A stretch of DNA of 64,000 nucleotides from Thalassolituus sp. UBA674. GTDB lineage: Bacteria; Pseudomonadota; Gammaproteobacteria; Pseudomonadales; Oceanobacteraceae. The notes under the pieces are model-generated. The model ran no database searches, was not told the origin of the DNA, and was given only the letters and a program-made list of their open reading frames with translations. The stretch is taken from assembly GCA_002298335.1 (NCBI GenBank), contig DBNK01000015.1, positions 62,001 through 126,000 of the forward strand, read 5' to 3'. Numbering within the stretch: position 1 is the first letter of the stretch; each line of letters opens with the position of its first letter. A program made the position numbers and the translations under genes. Of this stretch, positions 1-7,961 are shown in pieces.

Positions 1-978
1 ATGACCCAGTGTAAGGCGGTGTTTGAGAAGGCCATGAATGAAGGCGAAGAAATTGCCGTCTGTCCGCTGCCTCTGTATCACATCTATGCCTTCACTGTGC
101 ACTGCATGGTGTTCCTGCAGGCCGGTGGTCATAACATCCTGATTCCGAACCCACGTGACCTGCCTGGCTTCATCAAGGCCATCAGCGGCGTTAAGTTCAC
201 CGTCTTTGTGGGTCTGAACACCCTGTTTGTGGGTCTCTGTAATCAGGAAGTGTTCCGGAATCTCGACTTCAGCTCGCTTAAGCTGACGGTCTCCGGTGGT
301 ATGGCACTGACCAAAGCCGCGTTTGATAAGTGGAAAGAAGTGACGGGCTGCGAAGTGGCGGAAGGCTACGGTCTGACCGAAACCTCCCCGGTGGTTTCTT
401 TCAACCCGATTTCTGCAATCAAGCAGGGCACCATTGGCATGCCAGTGGCCAACACTACGGTGAAAACCATTGATGAGAATGGCAATGAACTGCCGGTCGG
501 TGAACCTGGTGAACTCTGTGTGCTGGGGCCGCAGGTGATGAAAGGTTACTGGCAGCGCCCGGAAGCCACCGCTGAATGCATCGATTCAGAAGGTTGGCTG
601 AAAACCGGTGACATGGCAGTGATCCGTGAAGACGGTTACCTGCAGATTGTCGACCGTAAGAAGGACATGGTGATTGTTTCCGGCTTCAACGTGTATCCGA
701 ACGAAGTCGAAGACGTGGTTGTGTCTCATCCGGGCGTGGTTGAAGCGGCCGTGATCGGTGTACCGGATGATAAGAGCGGTGAAGCGGTGAAGGTGTTTGT
801 GGTCAAGGCCGATGAGTCTCTGACGGAAGCCGATGTCATTGCCCATTCCAAAGCCAACCTCACCGGCTACAAAGTACCTAAGCACGTTGAGTTCCGTACG
901 GATCTGCCGAAAACCAACGTCGGTAAGATTCTGCGTCGTGAACTGCGTGATGCAGAGCTGGCCAAACTGAAACAGTAA
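1..978 (+). CDS. fadD: Long-chain acyl-CoA synthetase, C-terminal part (gene cut by window edge)
   Basis: This is the 3' part of an AMP-forming fatty acyl-CoA ligase, which activates long-chain fatty acids with ATP and CoA at the inner face of the membrane for beta-oxidation or lipid synthesis. The 325 visible residues hold the family motif GYGLTETSP (about 122-130), the TGD motif (202-204) and the FACS signature starting DRKKDMVIVSG (from 218). The C-terminal PKTNVGKILRREL carries the catalytic lysine. E. coli FadD is about 561 aa, so roughly 235 N-terminal residues lie outside the window. The ATG at base 1 is an internal methionine, not the start. A hairpin terminator follows. Confidence 0.93.
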   Translation: MTQCKAVFEKAMNEGEEIAVCPLPLYHIYAFTVHCMVFLQAGGHNILIPNPRDLPGFIKAISGVKFTVFVGLNTLFVGLCNQEVFRNLDFSSLKLTVSGGMALTKAAFDKWKEVTGCEVAEGYGLTETSPVVSFNPISAIKQGTIGMPVANTTVKTIDENGNELPVGEPGELCVLGPQVMKGYWQRPEATAECIDSEGWLKTGDMAVIREDGYLQIVDRKKDMVIVSGFNVYPNEVEDVVVSHPGVVEAAVIGVPDDKSGEAVKVFVVKADESLTEADVIAHSKANLTGYKVPKHVEFRTDLPKTNVGKILRRELRDAELAKLKQ

Positions 979-993
979 GGCCGCTTAAACTCA

Positions 994-1024
994 AAGGCTC
1001 CTCCATTGTGGGGAGCCTTTTTAT
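994..1024 (+). terminator. Rho-independent terminator after fadD
   Basis: GGCTCC and GGAGCC form a stem around a short loop, followed by TTTTTATTT. It separates fadD from the hrpA gene that starts about 20 bases later. Confidence 0.85.
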
Positions 1025-1042
1025 TTGTGGAAAATCAATATA

Positions 1043-4000
1043 ATGCATTCAGATGTTCAGAAAGCACTTGAACACTGTCTTATTCGTGACCGTTACCCCC
1101 TGAGCAACGCGCTGCGCAAGGCAGAAGCACTGGAAGGGGAGTCCCGTACCGCCGCCCTGGCGGACCTGCTGCAGCGGATTGAAAAAAGCCAGAAGCTGGC
1201 AGCGGCCCGTGCGCAGACGCCGGAGTTGCACTATCCCGAATCTCTGCCCGTCAGTGAACGCCGCACGGATATCCTTAAACTTATCCGCGAACATCAGGTG
1301 GTGGTGGTGGCCGGGGAAACAGGTTCCGGTAAAACCACTCAGCTGCCCAAACTCTGTCTGGAGGCCGGCCTGGGTATCTATGGCCGTATCGGGCATACCC
1401 AGCCCCGGCGACTGGCTGCACGCTCCGTTTCTCAGCGTATTGCCGATGAACTCCGGGTGCCTCTGGGTGGACTGGTCGGTTATCAGGTGCGCTTTACTGA
1501 CCAGTCGGATGAGCAGACCCGCATCAAAGTCATGACCGACGGTATTCTGCTGGCGCAGACCCAGAAGGACCGTTTTCTCAATGAATACGACTGTCTGATC
1601 ATTGATGAGGCCCACGAGCGTAGCCTCAACATCGACTTCCTGCTCGGGTATCTCAAGCAGCTGTTGCCCAAACGCCCGGATCTCAAACTCGTTATTACGT
1701 CAGCCACCATTGATGTTGAGCGCTTCTCAAAACACTTTGATAACGCGCCGGTGGTTGAAGTCTCCGGCCGGACCTTCCCGGTCGAGGTGCGCTACCGTCC
1801 GCTGATCCGGGAGTCGGAAGACGACGAAGACCGCAGCGTATTTGAAGGCATCAACGATGCTTTGGCTGAGTTGCGCGACGAGGATAAACAGAAAGGCTCA
1901 CCCGGAGATGTGCTGGTGTTTCTGCCCGGTGAGCGTGAGATCCGCGAGTGTGCGGATTATCTGCGCCGTCAGTCATTGCCGGCGACCGAGATTCTGCCCC
2001 TGTACGCACGTCTGAGTGCCGGGGACCAGCAGAAGATTTTCCATCCGACCGGTGGCCGCCGCATTGTGCTCAGTACCAACGTCGCGGAAACCTCGCTGAC
2101 CGTGCCCGGTATCCGCTATGTGGTGGACTCGGGTGTGGCGCGCATCAGCCGTTACAGTTACCGCAGCAAGGTCCAGCGCCTGCCGGTTGAAGCCATTTCT
2201 CAGGCCAGTGCTAATCAGCGTGCCGGGCGTTGTGGCCGTGTGGAGCCAGGCATCTGTATCCGTCTGTACGAAGAGCAGGATTTTGCCGGACGTTCTGAAT
2301 TCACCGATCCGGAAATCCAGCGCACGAATCTGGCCTCGGTCATTCTGCAGATGATGAATCTGAAGCTGGGCGATATCCGCAACTTCCCCTTTGTCGATGC
2401 GCCGGATGACCGCTTCGTCAAAGACGGTTACACCCTGCTGCAGGAGTTGCAGGCGGTGGATGATAAACGCCGTCTCACTCAGCTTGGCCGCAGCATGGGA
2501 CGCTTGCCCGTCGACCCGCGTATGGCGCGCATGCTGCTGGCCGCCGGTGAACACAACTGCATCACTGAGATGATGATCATCGCTGCAGCGCTGTCGGTGC
2601 CCGACCCGCGTGAGCGTCCACCGGAGAAACAGCAGCAGGCGGCTGAGAAGCACCGTCTGTGGGCGGATGAAAAGTCTGACTTTGTCGCGTTCATCAATCT
2701 CTGGAATGCCCATGAAGAACAGCGTCAGGAGCTGACCCAGAATCAGCTGCGCAAGTGGTGTCAGAAGCATTTCCTGTCGTATATGCGTATGCGCGAATGG
2801 CGTGACACCCACCGTCAGCTGCATCTGCTGTGTCGTGAACTGGGCCTGAAAGAGAGCGGCGCGACGGCGGATTACGATGCGGTTCATAAGGCGTTGCTGA
2901 GTGGCATGCTCAGTCAGATCGGCTTCCACAGTGAACAGAAAGAATACCGCGGCGCCCGAGGACGCCAGTTTGTGCTGACGCCAGGCAGTTCAGTCTATAA
3001 AAAACCACCGAAGTGGGTCATGGCCGCTGAGCTGGTCGAAACGTCGCGGCTTTATGCCCGCACGGTGGCCGCAATTGAGCCTGAATGGATTGAAGCCTGT
3101 GGCCATGAGCTCCTGAAGTATCAGTATTTCGAGCCGCACTGGCACATTAAACGTGGTCAGGTGGTGGCGTATGAGCAGTCCTCGCTGTATGGCCTGATTG
3201 TGAACCCGCGCAAACCGGTAAATTACGCCGATAAACACCCGGAAGCCGCCTGGGAGGTCATGATCATTGAAGGCCTGGTGGCGCAGAATATGCGCACCCG
3301 AGCTGACTTTGTGCAAGCCAATGCGGATTTGCTCAAAGACGTGACTGAGTATGAGGAAAAATCCCGGCGCCGCGATCTGGTGATTGATGATCAGGCTCTG
3401 ATCGATTTTTACAAAGCCCGTATCCCCCAGCACATCAGCAGTACCCGCAGCCTGGAAAGCTGGCTCCGGAAAGCCCCGGAGGCTGAGCGTAAGGCACTGT
3501 ACTTCACCCGGGACTTCCTGCTCTCGGATGCTGCACAGGGGATTTCTTCCCAGGCGTATCCGCCTGAAATGAGCGTCGCCGGAATAGGTTTTCCGGTGAC
3601 CTATGCCTTTGCTCCGGGCGCGTCTGACGATGGTGTGACGCTCACCGTGCCTGTGGCCATGTTGCCGCAGATCAATGAAAAGCAGACGGAATGGCTGGTC
3701 CCCGGGTTCCTGCACAATAAGGTGGTGGCACTGCTGAAAGGGTTGCCCAAGCCTATCCGTAAGCAATTTGTGCCGGTACCGGATACGGCCAGCGATTTCA
3801 TTGCGCAGTCATCGCCGCAGGACGGTGGTCTGCTGACTCAGCTGGCAGCTTATCTGAACCGTACCCTGCGGCCGAAGATTGAATCCGATGTGTTGGCTGC
3901 CATTGAGCTGGAGTCCCATCTGCGCATGAACTACCGCGTCGTGGACGGTGAGGGTGAGGTGCTTGATCAGGGACGTGATCTGCAGGCTTTGCAGGACGAA

Positions 4001-4933
4001 TTCCGTGATCAGGGTAAGGCCGCTGTTCTCACGGTATCGGATACGCGCTATCAGAAGGCCGGTATTCAGGACTGGGATTTCGGCGATCTTCCGGACAGTA
4101 CGGAGAGCGATGCCGGAGGTCTTTCGGTGCGTTCCTATCCCTGCCTCAAGGTCAGCAGAAACCCGGAAACCCGGGAGCAGAGCATCAGCCTGACGGTAGA
4201 AAGCGACCCTCAACGTGCCATGGATCTGCATCGGGCCGGGCTGCTCAGTCTGCTGCGGCAGCGCCTGTCCGCGCAGGAACGGGCAGTGCGGGCGCAGATC
4301 CAGAAAGACATGAAACCCAACTGGCTCTATGCCAAGGGCTTAGGGACGGAAGCTGAGCTGACCGAAGAGCTGGTCAAAGCGGCTTTCATGCATCAGCTGC
4401 TGCCACTGGATCAGCCGTTACCCAGAACACAATCTGCCTTCAATGCCTGTATTGAACAGCGTGGCGGCGTCTGTGAACTGGCTGATAAGCTGATCGCGAT
4501 GTTTATTGACTGGCTGAAAATCCGTCATGCGGTGCTGAAAGCCATGCGTGGAGCGGTGTCGCTGGATAAAGCCATGGCCTACAGCGATGTCCAGGCCAAC
4601 CTTGAGCGTCTGCTGGCCCCCGGGTTTATGGTGGTGACTCCCTGGCAGTATCTGAGTTGTTTCACCCGCTATCTGCGGGCTATGGAGTACCGCATCGACA
4701 AACTGCAGGGCAATCTGCCACGTGACCGGCAGTCGATGATTGAGTTTGAATCCCTCTATAAGCCCTGGCATGCCGCAATGAAAGATGCCACGCCAGAGCA
4801 GCGCCCGGATCTCGAAGAATTCGGCTGGCTGCTGGAAGAGTGGCGCGTATCCCTGTTTGCTCAACCTCTTGGTACCCGGGTTCCGGTGTCGTTGAAACGC
4901 CTTGAAAAACGCTGGTCAGAAATCCGGCATTAA
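1043..4933 (+). CDS. hrpA: ATP-dependent DEAH-box RNA helicase HrpA
   Basis: HrpA is a 3'-5' DEAH helicase involved in mRNA processing and in rescue of stalled ribosomes. The sequence has the Walker A motif GETGSGKTTQLPK near residue 90, DEAH in IIDEAHERS, SAT, and the helicase motif VI QRAGRCGR. The OB-fold and the long DUF3418 C-terminal region follow. The ORF extends back to a TTG at 1025, but the ATG at 1043 gives MHSDVQKALEHCLIRDRYPL, which lines up with the E. coli N-terminus and gives 1296 aa (family about 1300). The gene stands alone between a terminator and the hvf promoter region. Confidence 0.95.
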   Translation: MHSDVQKALEHCLIRDRYPLSNALRKAEALEGESRTAALADLLQRIEKSQKLAAARAQTPELHYPESLPVSERRTDILKLIREHQVVVVAGETGSGKTTQLPKLCLEAGLGIYGRIGHTQPRRLAARSVSQRIADELRVPLGGLVGYQVRFTDQSDEQTRIKVMTDGILLAQTQKDRFLNEYDCLIIDEAHERSLNIDFLLGYLKQLLPKRPDLKLVITSATIDVERFSKHFDNAPVVEVSGRTFPVEVRYRPLIRESEDDEDRSVFEGINDALAELRDEDKQKGSPGDVLVFLPGEREIRECADYLRRQSLPATEILPLYARLSAGDQQKIFHPTGGRRIVLSTNVAETSLTVPGIRYVVDSGVARISRYSYRSKVQRLPVEAISQASANQRAGRCGRVEPGICIRLYEEQDFAGRSEFTDPEIQRTNLASVILQMMNLKLGDIRNFPFVDAPDDRFVKDGYTLLQELQAVDDKRRLTQLGRSMGRLPVDPRMARMLLAAGEHNCITEMMIIAAALSVPDPRERPPEKQQQAAEKHRLWADEKSDFVAFINLWNAHEEQRQELTQNQLRKWCQKHFLSYMRMREWRDTHRQLHLLCRELGLKESGATADYDAVHKALLSGMLSQIGFHSEQKEYRGARGRQFVLTPGSSVYKKPPKWVMAAELVETSRLYARTVAAIEPEWIEACGHELLKYQYFEPHWHIKRGQVVAYEQSSLYGLIVNPRKPVNYADKHPEAAWEVMIIEGLVAQNMRTRADFVQANADLLKDVTEYEEKSRRRDLVIDDQALIDFYKARIPQHISSTRSLESWLRKAPEAERKALYFTRDFLLSDAAQGISSQAYPPEMSVAGIGFPVTYAFAPGASDDGVTLTVPVAMLPQINEKQTEWLVPGFLHNKVVALLKGLPKPIRKQFVPVPDTASDFIAQSSPQDGGLLTQLAAYLNRTLRPKIESDVLAAIELESHLRMNYRVVDGEGEVLDQGRDLQALQDEFRDQGKAAVLTVSDTRYQKAGIQDWDFGDLPDSTESDAGGLSVRSYPCLKVSRNPETREQSISLTVESDPQRAMDLHRAGLLSLLRQRLSAQERAVRAQIQKDMKPNWLYAKGLGTEAELTEELVKAAFMHQLLPLDQPLPRTQSAFNACIEQRGGVCELADKLIAMFIDWLKIRHAVLKAMRGAVSLDKAMAYSDVQANLERLLAPGFMVVTPWQYLSCFTRYLRAMEYRIDKLQGNLPRDRQSMIEFESLYKPWHAAMKDATPEQRPDLEEFGWLLEEWRVSLFAQPLGTRVPVSLKRLEKRWSEIRH

Positions 4934-4982
4934 GTGCCGGAATGGCTTATTTCGTCCGGAGTGTCATTTTTTCCGGAATCTT

Positions 4983-5012
4983 TGTAAGGAATAAGGTCTC
5001 AGCTGCGACTAT
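4983..5012 (+). promoter_or_regulatory. Candidate ECF-sigma-type promoter of the hvf operon
   Basis: TGTAAGG (4983-4989) and CGACTAT (5006-5012) are 16 bases apart, about 100 bases upstream of the precursor gene. This looks like an extracytoplasmic-function sigma promoter (conserved -35 with AA, -10 starting CG), and related operons are often under ECF sigma control. No sigma or anti-sigma gene lies in this window, so the call is tentative. Confidence 0.35.
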
Positions 5013-5113
5013 GAATAAGACGGCTTATGGTGAATGCTGTTACCTGCAGTCAGACACCGTCGCTGCCACTCTTTCTACAAACAGTTAGACCACAAACACA
5101 AAAGGATCGAACG

Positions 5114-5431
5114 ATGAACAAGACCAACAAAACTCTGGGTACTCTTCTGGGCACTGCATTTCTGACAGCTGCTTTCTCTGCACCTGTTATGGCAGATGCC
5201 AACCCATTTGCCTCTGCTGAGCTCTCTCAGGGTTATCAGCTGGCCGACAAGCACGAAGGTAAGTGCGGTGAAGGCAAGTGTGGCGAGAAAGGTGAAAGCG
5301 AAGGCAAATGCGGTGAAGGCAAGTGCGGTGAAAAAGGCAAGGGCGAAGGCAAATGCGGTGAAGGCAAGTGCGGCGAGAAGTCTGAGTCTGAAGGTAAGTG
5401 TGGCGAAGGCAAATGTGGCGGCAAGAGCTGA
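5114..5431 (+). CDS. hvfA: HvfA-type RiPP metallophore precursor with eight EGKCG motifs
   Basis: This 105-aa secreted peptide has a Sec signal peptide (cleavage likely after PVMA, residue 27) and a tail of repeated EGKCG motifs. Cysteines sit at 51, 56, 66, 71, 81, 86, 96 and 101, as four pairs with a 15-residue period. In the HvfA/bufferin family the EGKCG cysteines are converted by the HvfB/HvfC enzymes to oxazolone-thioamide groups that bind copper in the periplasm. The start at 5114 has AAAGGA seven bases upstream and begins at a proper signal peptide; the in-frame start at 5027 would add an unlikely leader. hvfB follows six bases after the stop. Modification is inferred from family knowledge. 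Confidence 0.88.
   Translation: MNKTNKTLGTLLGTAFLTAAFSAPVMADANPFASAELSQGYQLADKHEGKCGEGKCGEKGESEGKCGEGKCGEKGKGEGKCGEGKCGEKSESEGKCGEGKCGGKS
5255..5419 (+). repeat. In-frame tandem repeat (45-bp period) in hvfA
   Basis: The coding repeat encodes EGKCGEGKCGEK plus a three-residue linker (GES, GKG, SES). It occurs four times with small silent and linker differences, so motif number may vary between strains. Confidence 0.85.
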
Positions 5432-5436
5432 TCACT

Positions 5437-6348
5437 GTGTCTGCTGACAACAGAAGCCCGGGCTATGCCCCGGGCGGCTTTCTGCCAGCCACTACTGAAC
5501 CGGGTATATCCGGTTCAGGTCTGGGACTGCGCCGCTCACTGGTCAATCCTCTGAAAGAGTATCTGGCTGAACATCCGCAGCATCCGATTGATTTCCTCGA
5601 AGTTGCGCCGGAAAACTGGATGCATATCGGGGGGCGTCTTGCCAAGCAGTTGTCCTGGTTTACCGAACGTTTCCCGTTTGCCTGCCACGGTCTGTCATTG
5701 TCCATTGGCGGTCCGGCACCGCTGGATACGGATTTTGTGCGGGAAGTGAAAGACTTTCTCGACCGTCATCATATTCAGGTGTACAGCGAACACCTGAGTT
5801 ACTGCAGTGACGACGGGCACCTGTATGATCTGATGCCGATTCCGTTCACGGAGGAGGCGGTGAAGTGGGTGTCTGAACGCATAATGCGGGTTCAGGATAT
5901 TCTTGGCCGCCGGCTGATCGTAGAAAACGTGTCTGCCTATCTGGAGCCGGGTAAGGCGATGGAAGAGCCTGAATTTGTCCGCGCTGTGATTGAAGCAGCC
6001 GACTGTGAGCTCCTGCTGGACGTGAACAATGTTTACGTCAACAGTGTGAATCATGGCTACAACCCCAAAGCTTATATTGATGCCATGCCGTCAGAGCGGA
6101 TCCGCTATCTGCACGTTGCCGGTCATTATCAGGAGTCGGACTCCCTGTTGGTTGATACTCATGGAACCTCGGTAATTGATCCCGTCTGGTCGTTGCTGCA
6201 ATACACCTATGAGCAACATGGCCAACGCCCGACTTTGCTCGAGCGTGATTTTAATATTCCTCCGGTGGCCGATCTGGTGACTGAGCTTAACCATATCCGT
6301 ACCTTACAGCAGGCAACTCAGACTGCGGGGCAGGTGATGTGTGACTGA
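5437..6348 (+). CDS. hvfB: DUF692 family (MbnB/HvfB-like) iron-dependent peptide-modifying oxidase
   Basis: This 303-aa TIM-barrel protein belongs to the DUF692 family, whose members use a multinuclear iron centre to oxidise cysteines of RiPP precursors. Metal-ligand segments are visible: HGLSLSIGG, YSEHLSYC, VENVSAYL, LDVNNVYVNSVNHGY, LHVAGHY, DTHG and LLERDFNIP. The start is uncertain. GTG at 5437 follows the precursor stop by five bases; the reading frame also extends to 5413 or 5398, overlapping hvfA. It cannot start later than about 5514, because the conserved GLGLRR begins there. The 3' end overlaps hvfC by 8 bases, which suggests translational coupling. Confidence 0.9.
   Translation: MSADNRSPGYAPGGFLPATTEPGISGSGLGLRRSLVNPLKEYLAEHPQHPIDFLEVAPENWMHIGGRLAKQLSWFTERFPFACHGLSLSIGGPAPLDTDFVREVKDFLDRHHIQVYSEHLSYCSDDGHLYDLMPIPFTEEAVKWVSERIMRVQDILGRRLIVENVSAYLEPGKAMEEPEFVRAVIEAADCELLLDVNNVYVNSVNHGYNPKAYIDAMPSERIRYLHVAGHYQESDSLLVDTHGTSVIDPVWSLLQYTYEQHGQRPTLLERDFNIPPVADLVTELNHIRTLQQATQTAGQVMCD
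5454..5480 (+). promoter_or_regulatory. GC-rich hairpin between precursor and enzyme genes (possible attenuator)
   Basis: AAGCCCGGGC, a short loop, then GCCCCGGGCGGCTT form an imperfect GC-rich stem just after the hvfA stop and inside the first codons of hvfB. A short T-rich stretch follows (TTTCTG). Such a structure could hold back transcription or 3' exonucleases, so that more precursor than enzyme is made. It overlaps coding sequence and has no strong U-tract. Confidence 0.4.
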
Positions 6349-7084
6349 TTCCGGTCTGTTGCAGCTGCAGCGCCAGTTTGCACGTGATATCCGCACCGGT
6401 GGTGAGGATGCCTGCACAGAGCAGCCGAATATGCAGATTTACCGTGATCTGTTTTTCAATAACGTCTGCGGTTTTCTGGATGGCGGATTTCCGGTCTGCA
6501 TGAGTATTCTCGGCGAAGAACGCTGGCGTCAGGTCTGCCGGAATTTTTTCCGCGACCACGAGTGCGCCACACCGTATTTTCTCAAAATATCAGAAGAGTT
6601 TCTGACCTGGTTTTCGGTTCACAGTGAAGCCTTTCCGGAATTTCCTTATCTGGCTGAGCTGGCGCATTACGAATGGCTCGAACTGGCCGTGGATGTCATG
6701 GATACAGAAGAGCAGGAAAAAGCAGACCCGGACGCTGATCTGATGGAATCGGTACCGGTTTTTCCGGCAGCCGTCGCGGCAGCAGCCTACAATTACCCGG
6801 TACACCTTGCCAGTGAGAGCAACAGTGCACTGGAACCTCTGGCTACGGGCCTGATATTGTTCCGTGATGAGAACGATAAAGTGCGTTTTATCCACTGCAA
6901 TCTGTTTACGCTGACTCTGTTTGAGCGTCTCAGGAGTACGGAACTCAGTGCTGGCGCGGCTGTTGAGGCACTTCTGCGGGATTCCGGCATGGCGCCGTCG
7001 GTGGCCGCCGTCAATGGTGCCGCAGCGATTCTGAGGGATTGGCAGTCTCAGGGGCTTATCCTTGGCGGACAATTGTCTTTATAA
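6341..7084 (+). CDS. hvfC: DUF2063 family HvfC-like partner of the DUF692 enzyme
   Basis: This 247-aa protein starts at GTG 6341, overlapping the hvfB stop. It has the DUF2063 pattern: an N-terminal helical domain with MQIYRDLFFNNV and the segment GGFPVCMSILGEERW, and a C-terminal domain with FRDENDKVRFIHCN. In characterised hvf and methanobactin-like systems this protein forms a complex with the DUF692 oxidase and presents the precursor. No DoxX-family membrane gene (the usual fourth gene, hvfD) follows. The next gene is an unrelated mlaA homologue 48 bases away. Confidence 0.85.
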   Translation: MTDSGLLQLQRQFARDIRTGGEDACTEQPNMQIYRDLFFNNVCGFLDGGFPVCMSILGEERWRQVCRNFFRDHECATPYFLKISEEFLTWFSVHSEAFPEFPYLAELAHYEWLELAVDVMDTEEQEKADPDADLMESVPVFPAAVAAAAYNYPVHLASESNSALEPLATGLILFRDENDKVRFIHCNLFTLTLFERLRSTELSAGAAVEALLRDSGMAPSVAAVNGAAAILRDWQSQGLILGGQLSL

Positions 7085-7132
7085 TCCGCCCAGCCAAGAA
7101 TCACGACCACGCCCAGGGAAACCGTCAGCCAT

Positions 7133-7918
7133 ATGGCCAGGAGCAGAGTGTTGTCTACCATTGCCCATTGCGGGAAAGAAGCCTTACCGGGGCCGTTACT
7201 GACCGGAGCCTTACTGTCGCTCAGTCTTATGTCACCCACAACTCTGCAGGCCTCGGAGGAGGAGTACGATCCGTGGGAAGGCTTTAACCGTAAGGTCTTT
7301 GCCTTTAATGATTTTATGGACCGTAATCTGCTCAAGCCAGTAGCACAAGGGTACGAGTTTATTACTCCGGACCCGGTTGACCGCGCAATCACCAATACGT
7401 TTTCTAACGTTAACGATACTTTGGTCGTGCTTAACGACGCGGCTCAGTTCAAGTTCACACAGGCGCTGTCGGATACCGCGCGCTTTGTGATCAACACCAC
7501 AGTCGGTTTCTTCGGTGTGTTTGATGTGGCCACACACATTGGCTTGCCGAAGCACGATGAAGACTTTGGTCAGACGTTGGGATATTGGGGTGTGGGCAGT
7601 GGGCCGTATCTGATGCTGCCGTTTCTCGGCCCCAGTACACTGAGGGATTTCGGCGGCTCTCTGGTCGATTATTCCACCGGTATGTCGTATCCCTATTTTA
7701 CGGAGACTACGTCTGAGGATGTGTCTCTGGCCGCACTGCAGATTGTTGATCTGCGCTCCGACCTTTTGGCATCGGAAAATCTGATATCCGGCGACCGCTA
7801 CCTGTTTATCCGCAGTGCGTACCTGCAGAACAGGGAGTATCTGGTGACAGATGGCGCCTCTCAGGAAGATTTCAGCGATGACTTTTACGATGATTTCTTC
7901 CAGGACGATGAATTCTGA
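7133..7918 (+). CDS. mlaA: MlaA/VacJ family outer-membrane lipid-asymmetry protein
   Basis: This protein resembles MlaA, the outer-membrane component that removes misplaced phospholipids from the outer leaflet and passes them to MlaC. The family core is clear: DPWEGFNRKVFAFND, then GDVATHIGLP-like, EDFGQTLGYWGVG and GPYLMLPFLGPSTLRD. The C-terminus is very acidic (DDFYDDFFQDDEF). The N-terminus is odd: a hydrophobic stretch (LLTGALLSLSLMSPTTLQA) is followed by Ser, not Cys, so there is no visible lipobox, although MlaA is normally a lipoprotein. No clear ribosome-binding site precedes the ATG at 7133, so the start is uncertain. Other mla genes are not in the window. Confidence 0.85.
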   Translation: MARSRVLSTIAHCGKEALPGPLLTGALLSLSLMSPTTLQASEEEYDPWEGFNRKVFAFNDFMDRNLLKPVAQGYEFITPDPVDRAITNTFSNVNDTLVVLNDAAQFKFTQALSDTARFVINTTVGFFGVFDVATHIGLPKHDEDFGQTLGYWGVGSGPYLMLPFLGPSTLRDFGGSLVDYSTGMSYPYFTETTSEDVSLAALQIVDLRSDLLASENLISGDRYLFIRSAYLQNREYLVTDGASQEDFSDDFYDDFFQDDEF

Positions 7919-7923
7919 GACAT

Positions 7924-7951
7924 AAAAAAGCCCGCAAATGCGGGCTTTTTT
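7924..7951. terminator. Bidirectional terminator between mlaA and the DAHP synthase gene
   Basis: AAAAAAGCCCGC, a short loop, then GCGGGCTTTTTT: a perfect stem flanked by A and T runs. It serves two convergent genes. Confidence 0.9.
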
Positions 7952-7961
7952 ATAGGTGGGA

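Noticed and set aside
5255..5419. Regular repeats that could suggest a CRISPR-like array
   Set aside because: The repeats are contiguous and in frame and encode the EGKCG motifs; there are no unique spacers.
5187..5450. Long open frames on the minus strand and in a second + frame across hvfA
   Set aside because: They result from the 45-bp coding repeat, which keeps several frames open. The predicted proteins are simple Pro/His/Leu or Lys/Ala repeats without signals.
7048..7161. A 37-codon minus-strand frame encoding a hydrophobic helix (TLLLAIWLTVSLGVVVILG)
   Set aside because: It overlaps the ends of two + strand genes and has no visible ribosome-binding site. It may be only a mirror of the mlaA leader; I could not support it, though it would explain the uncertain mlaA start.
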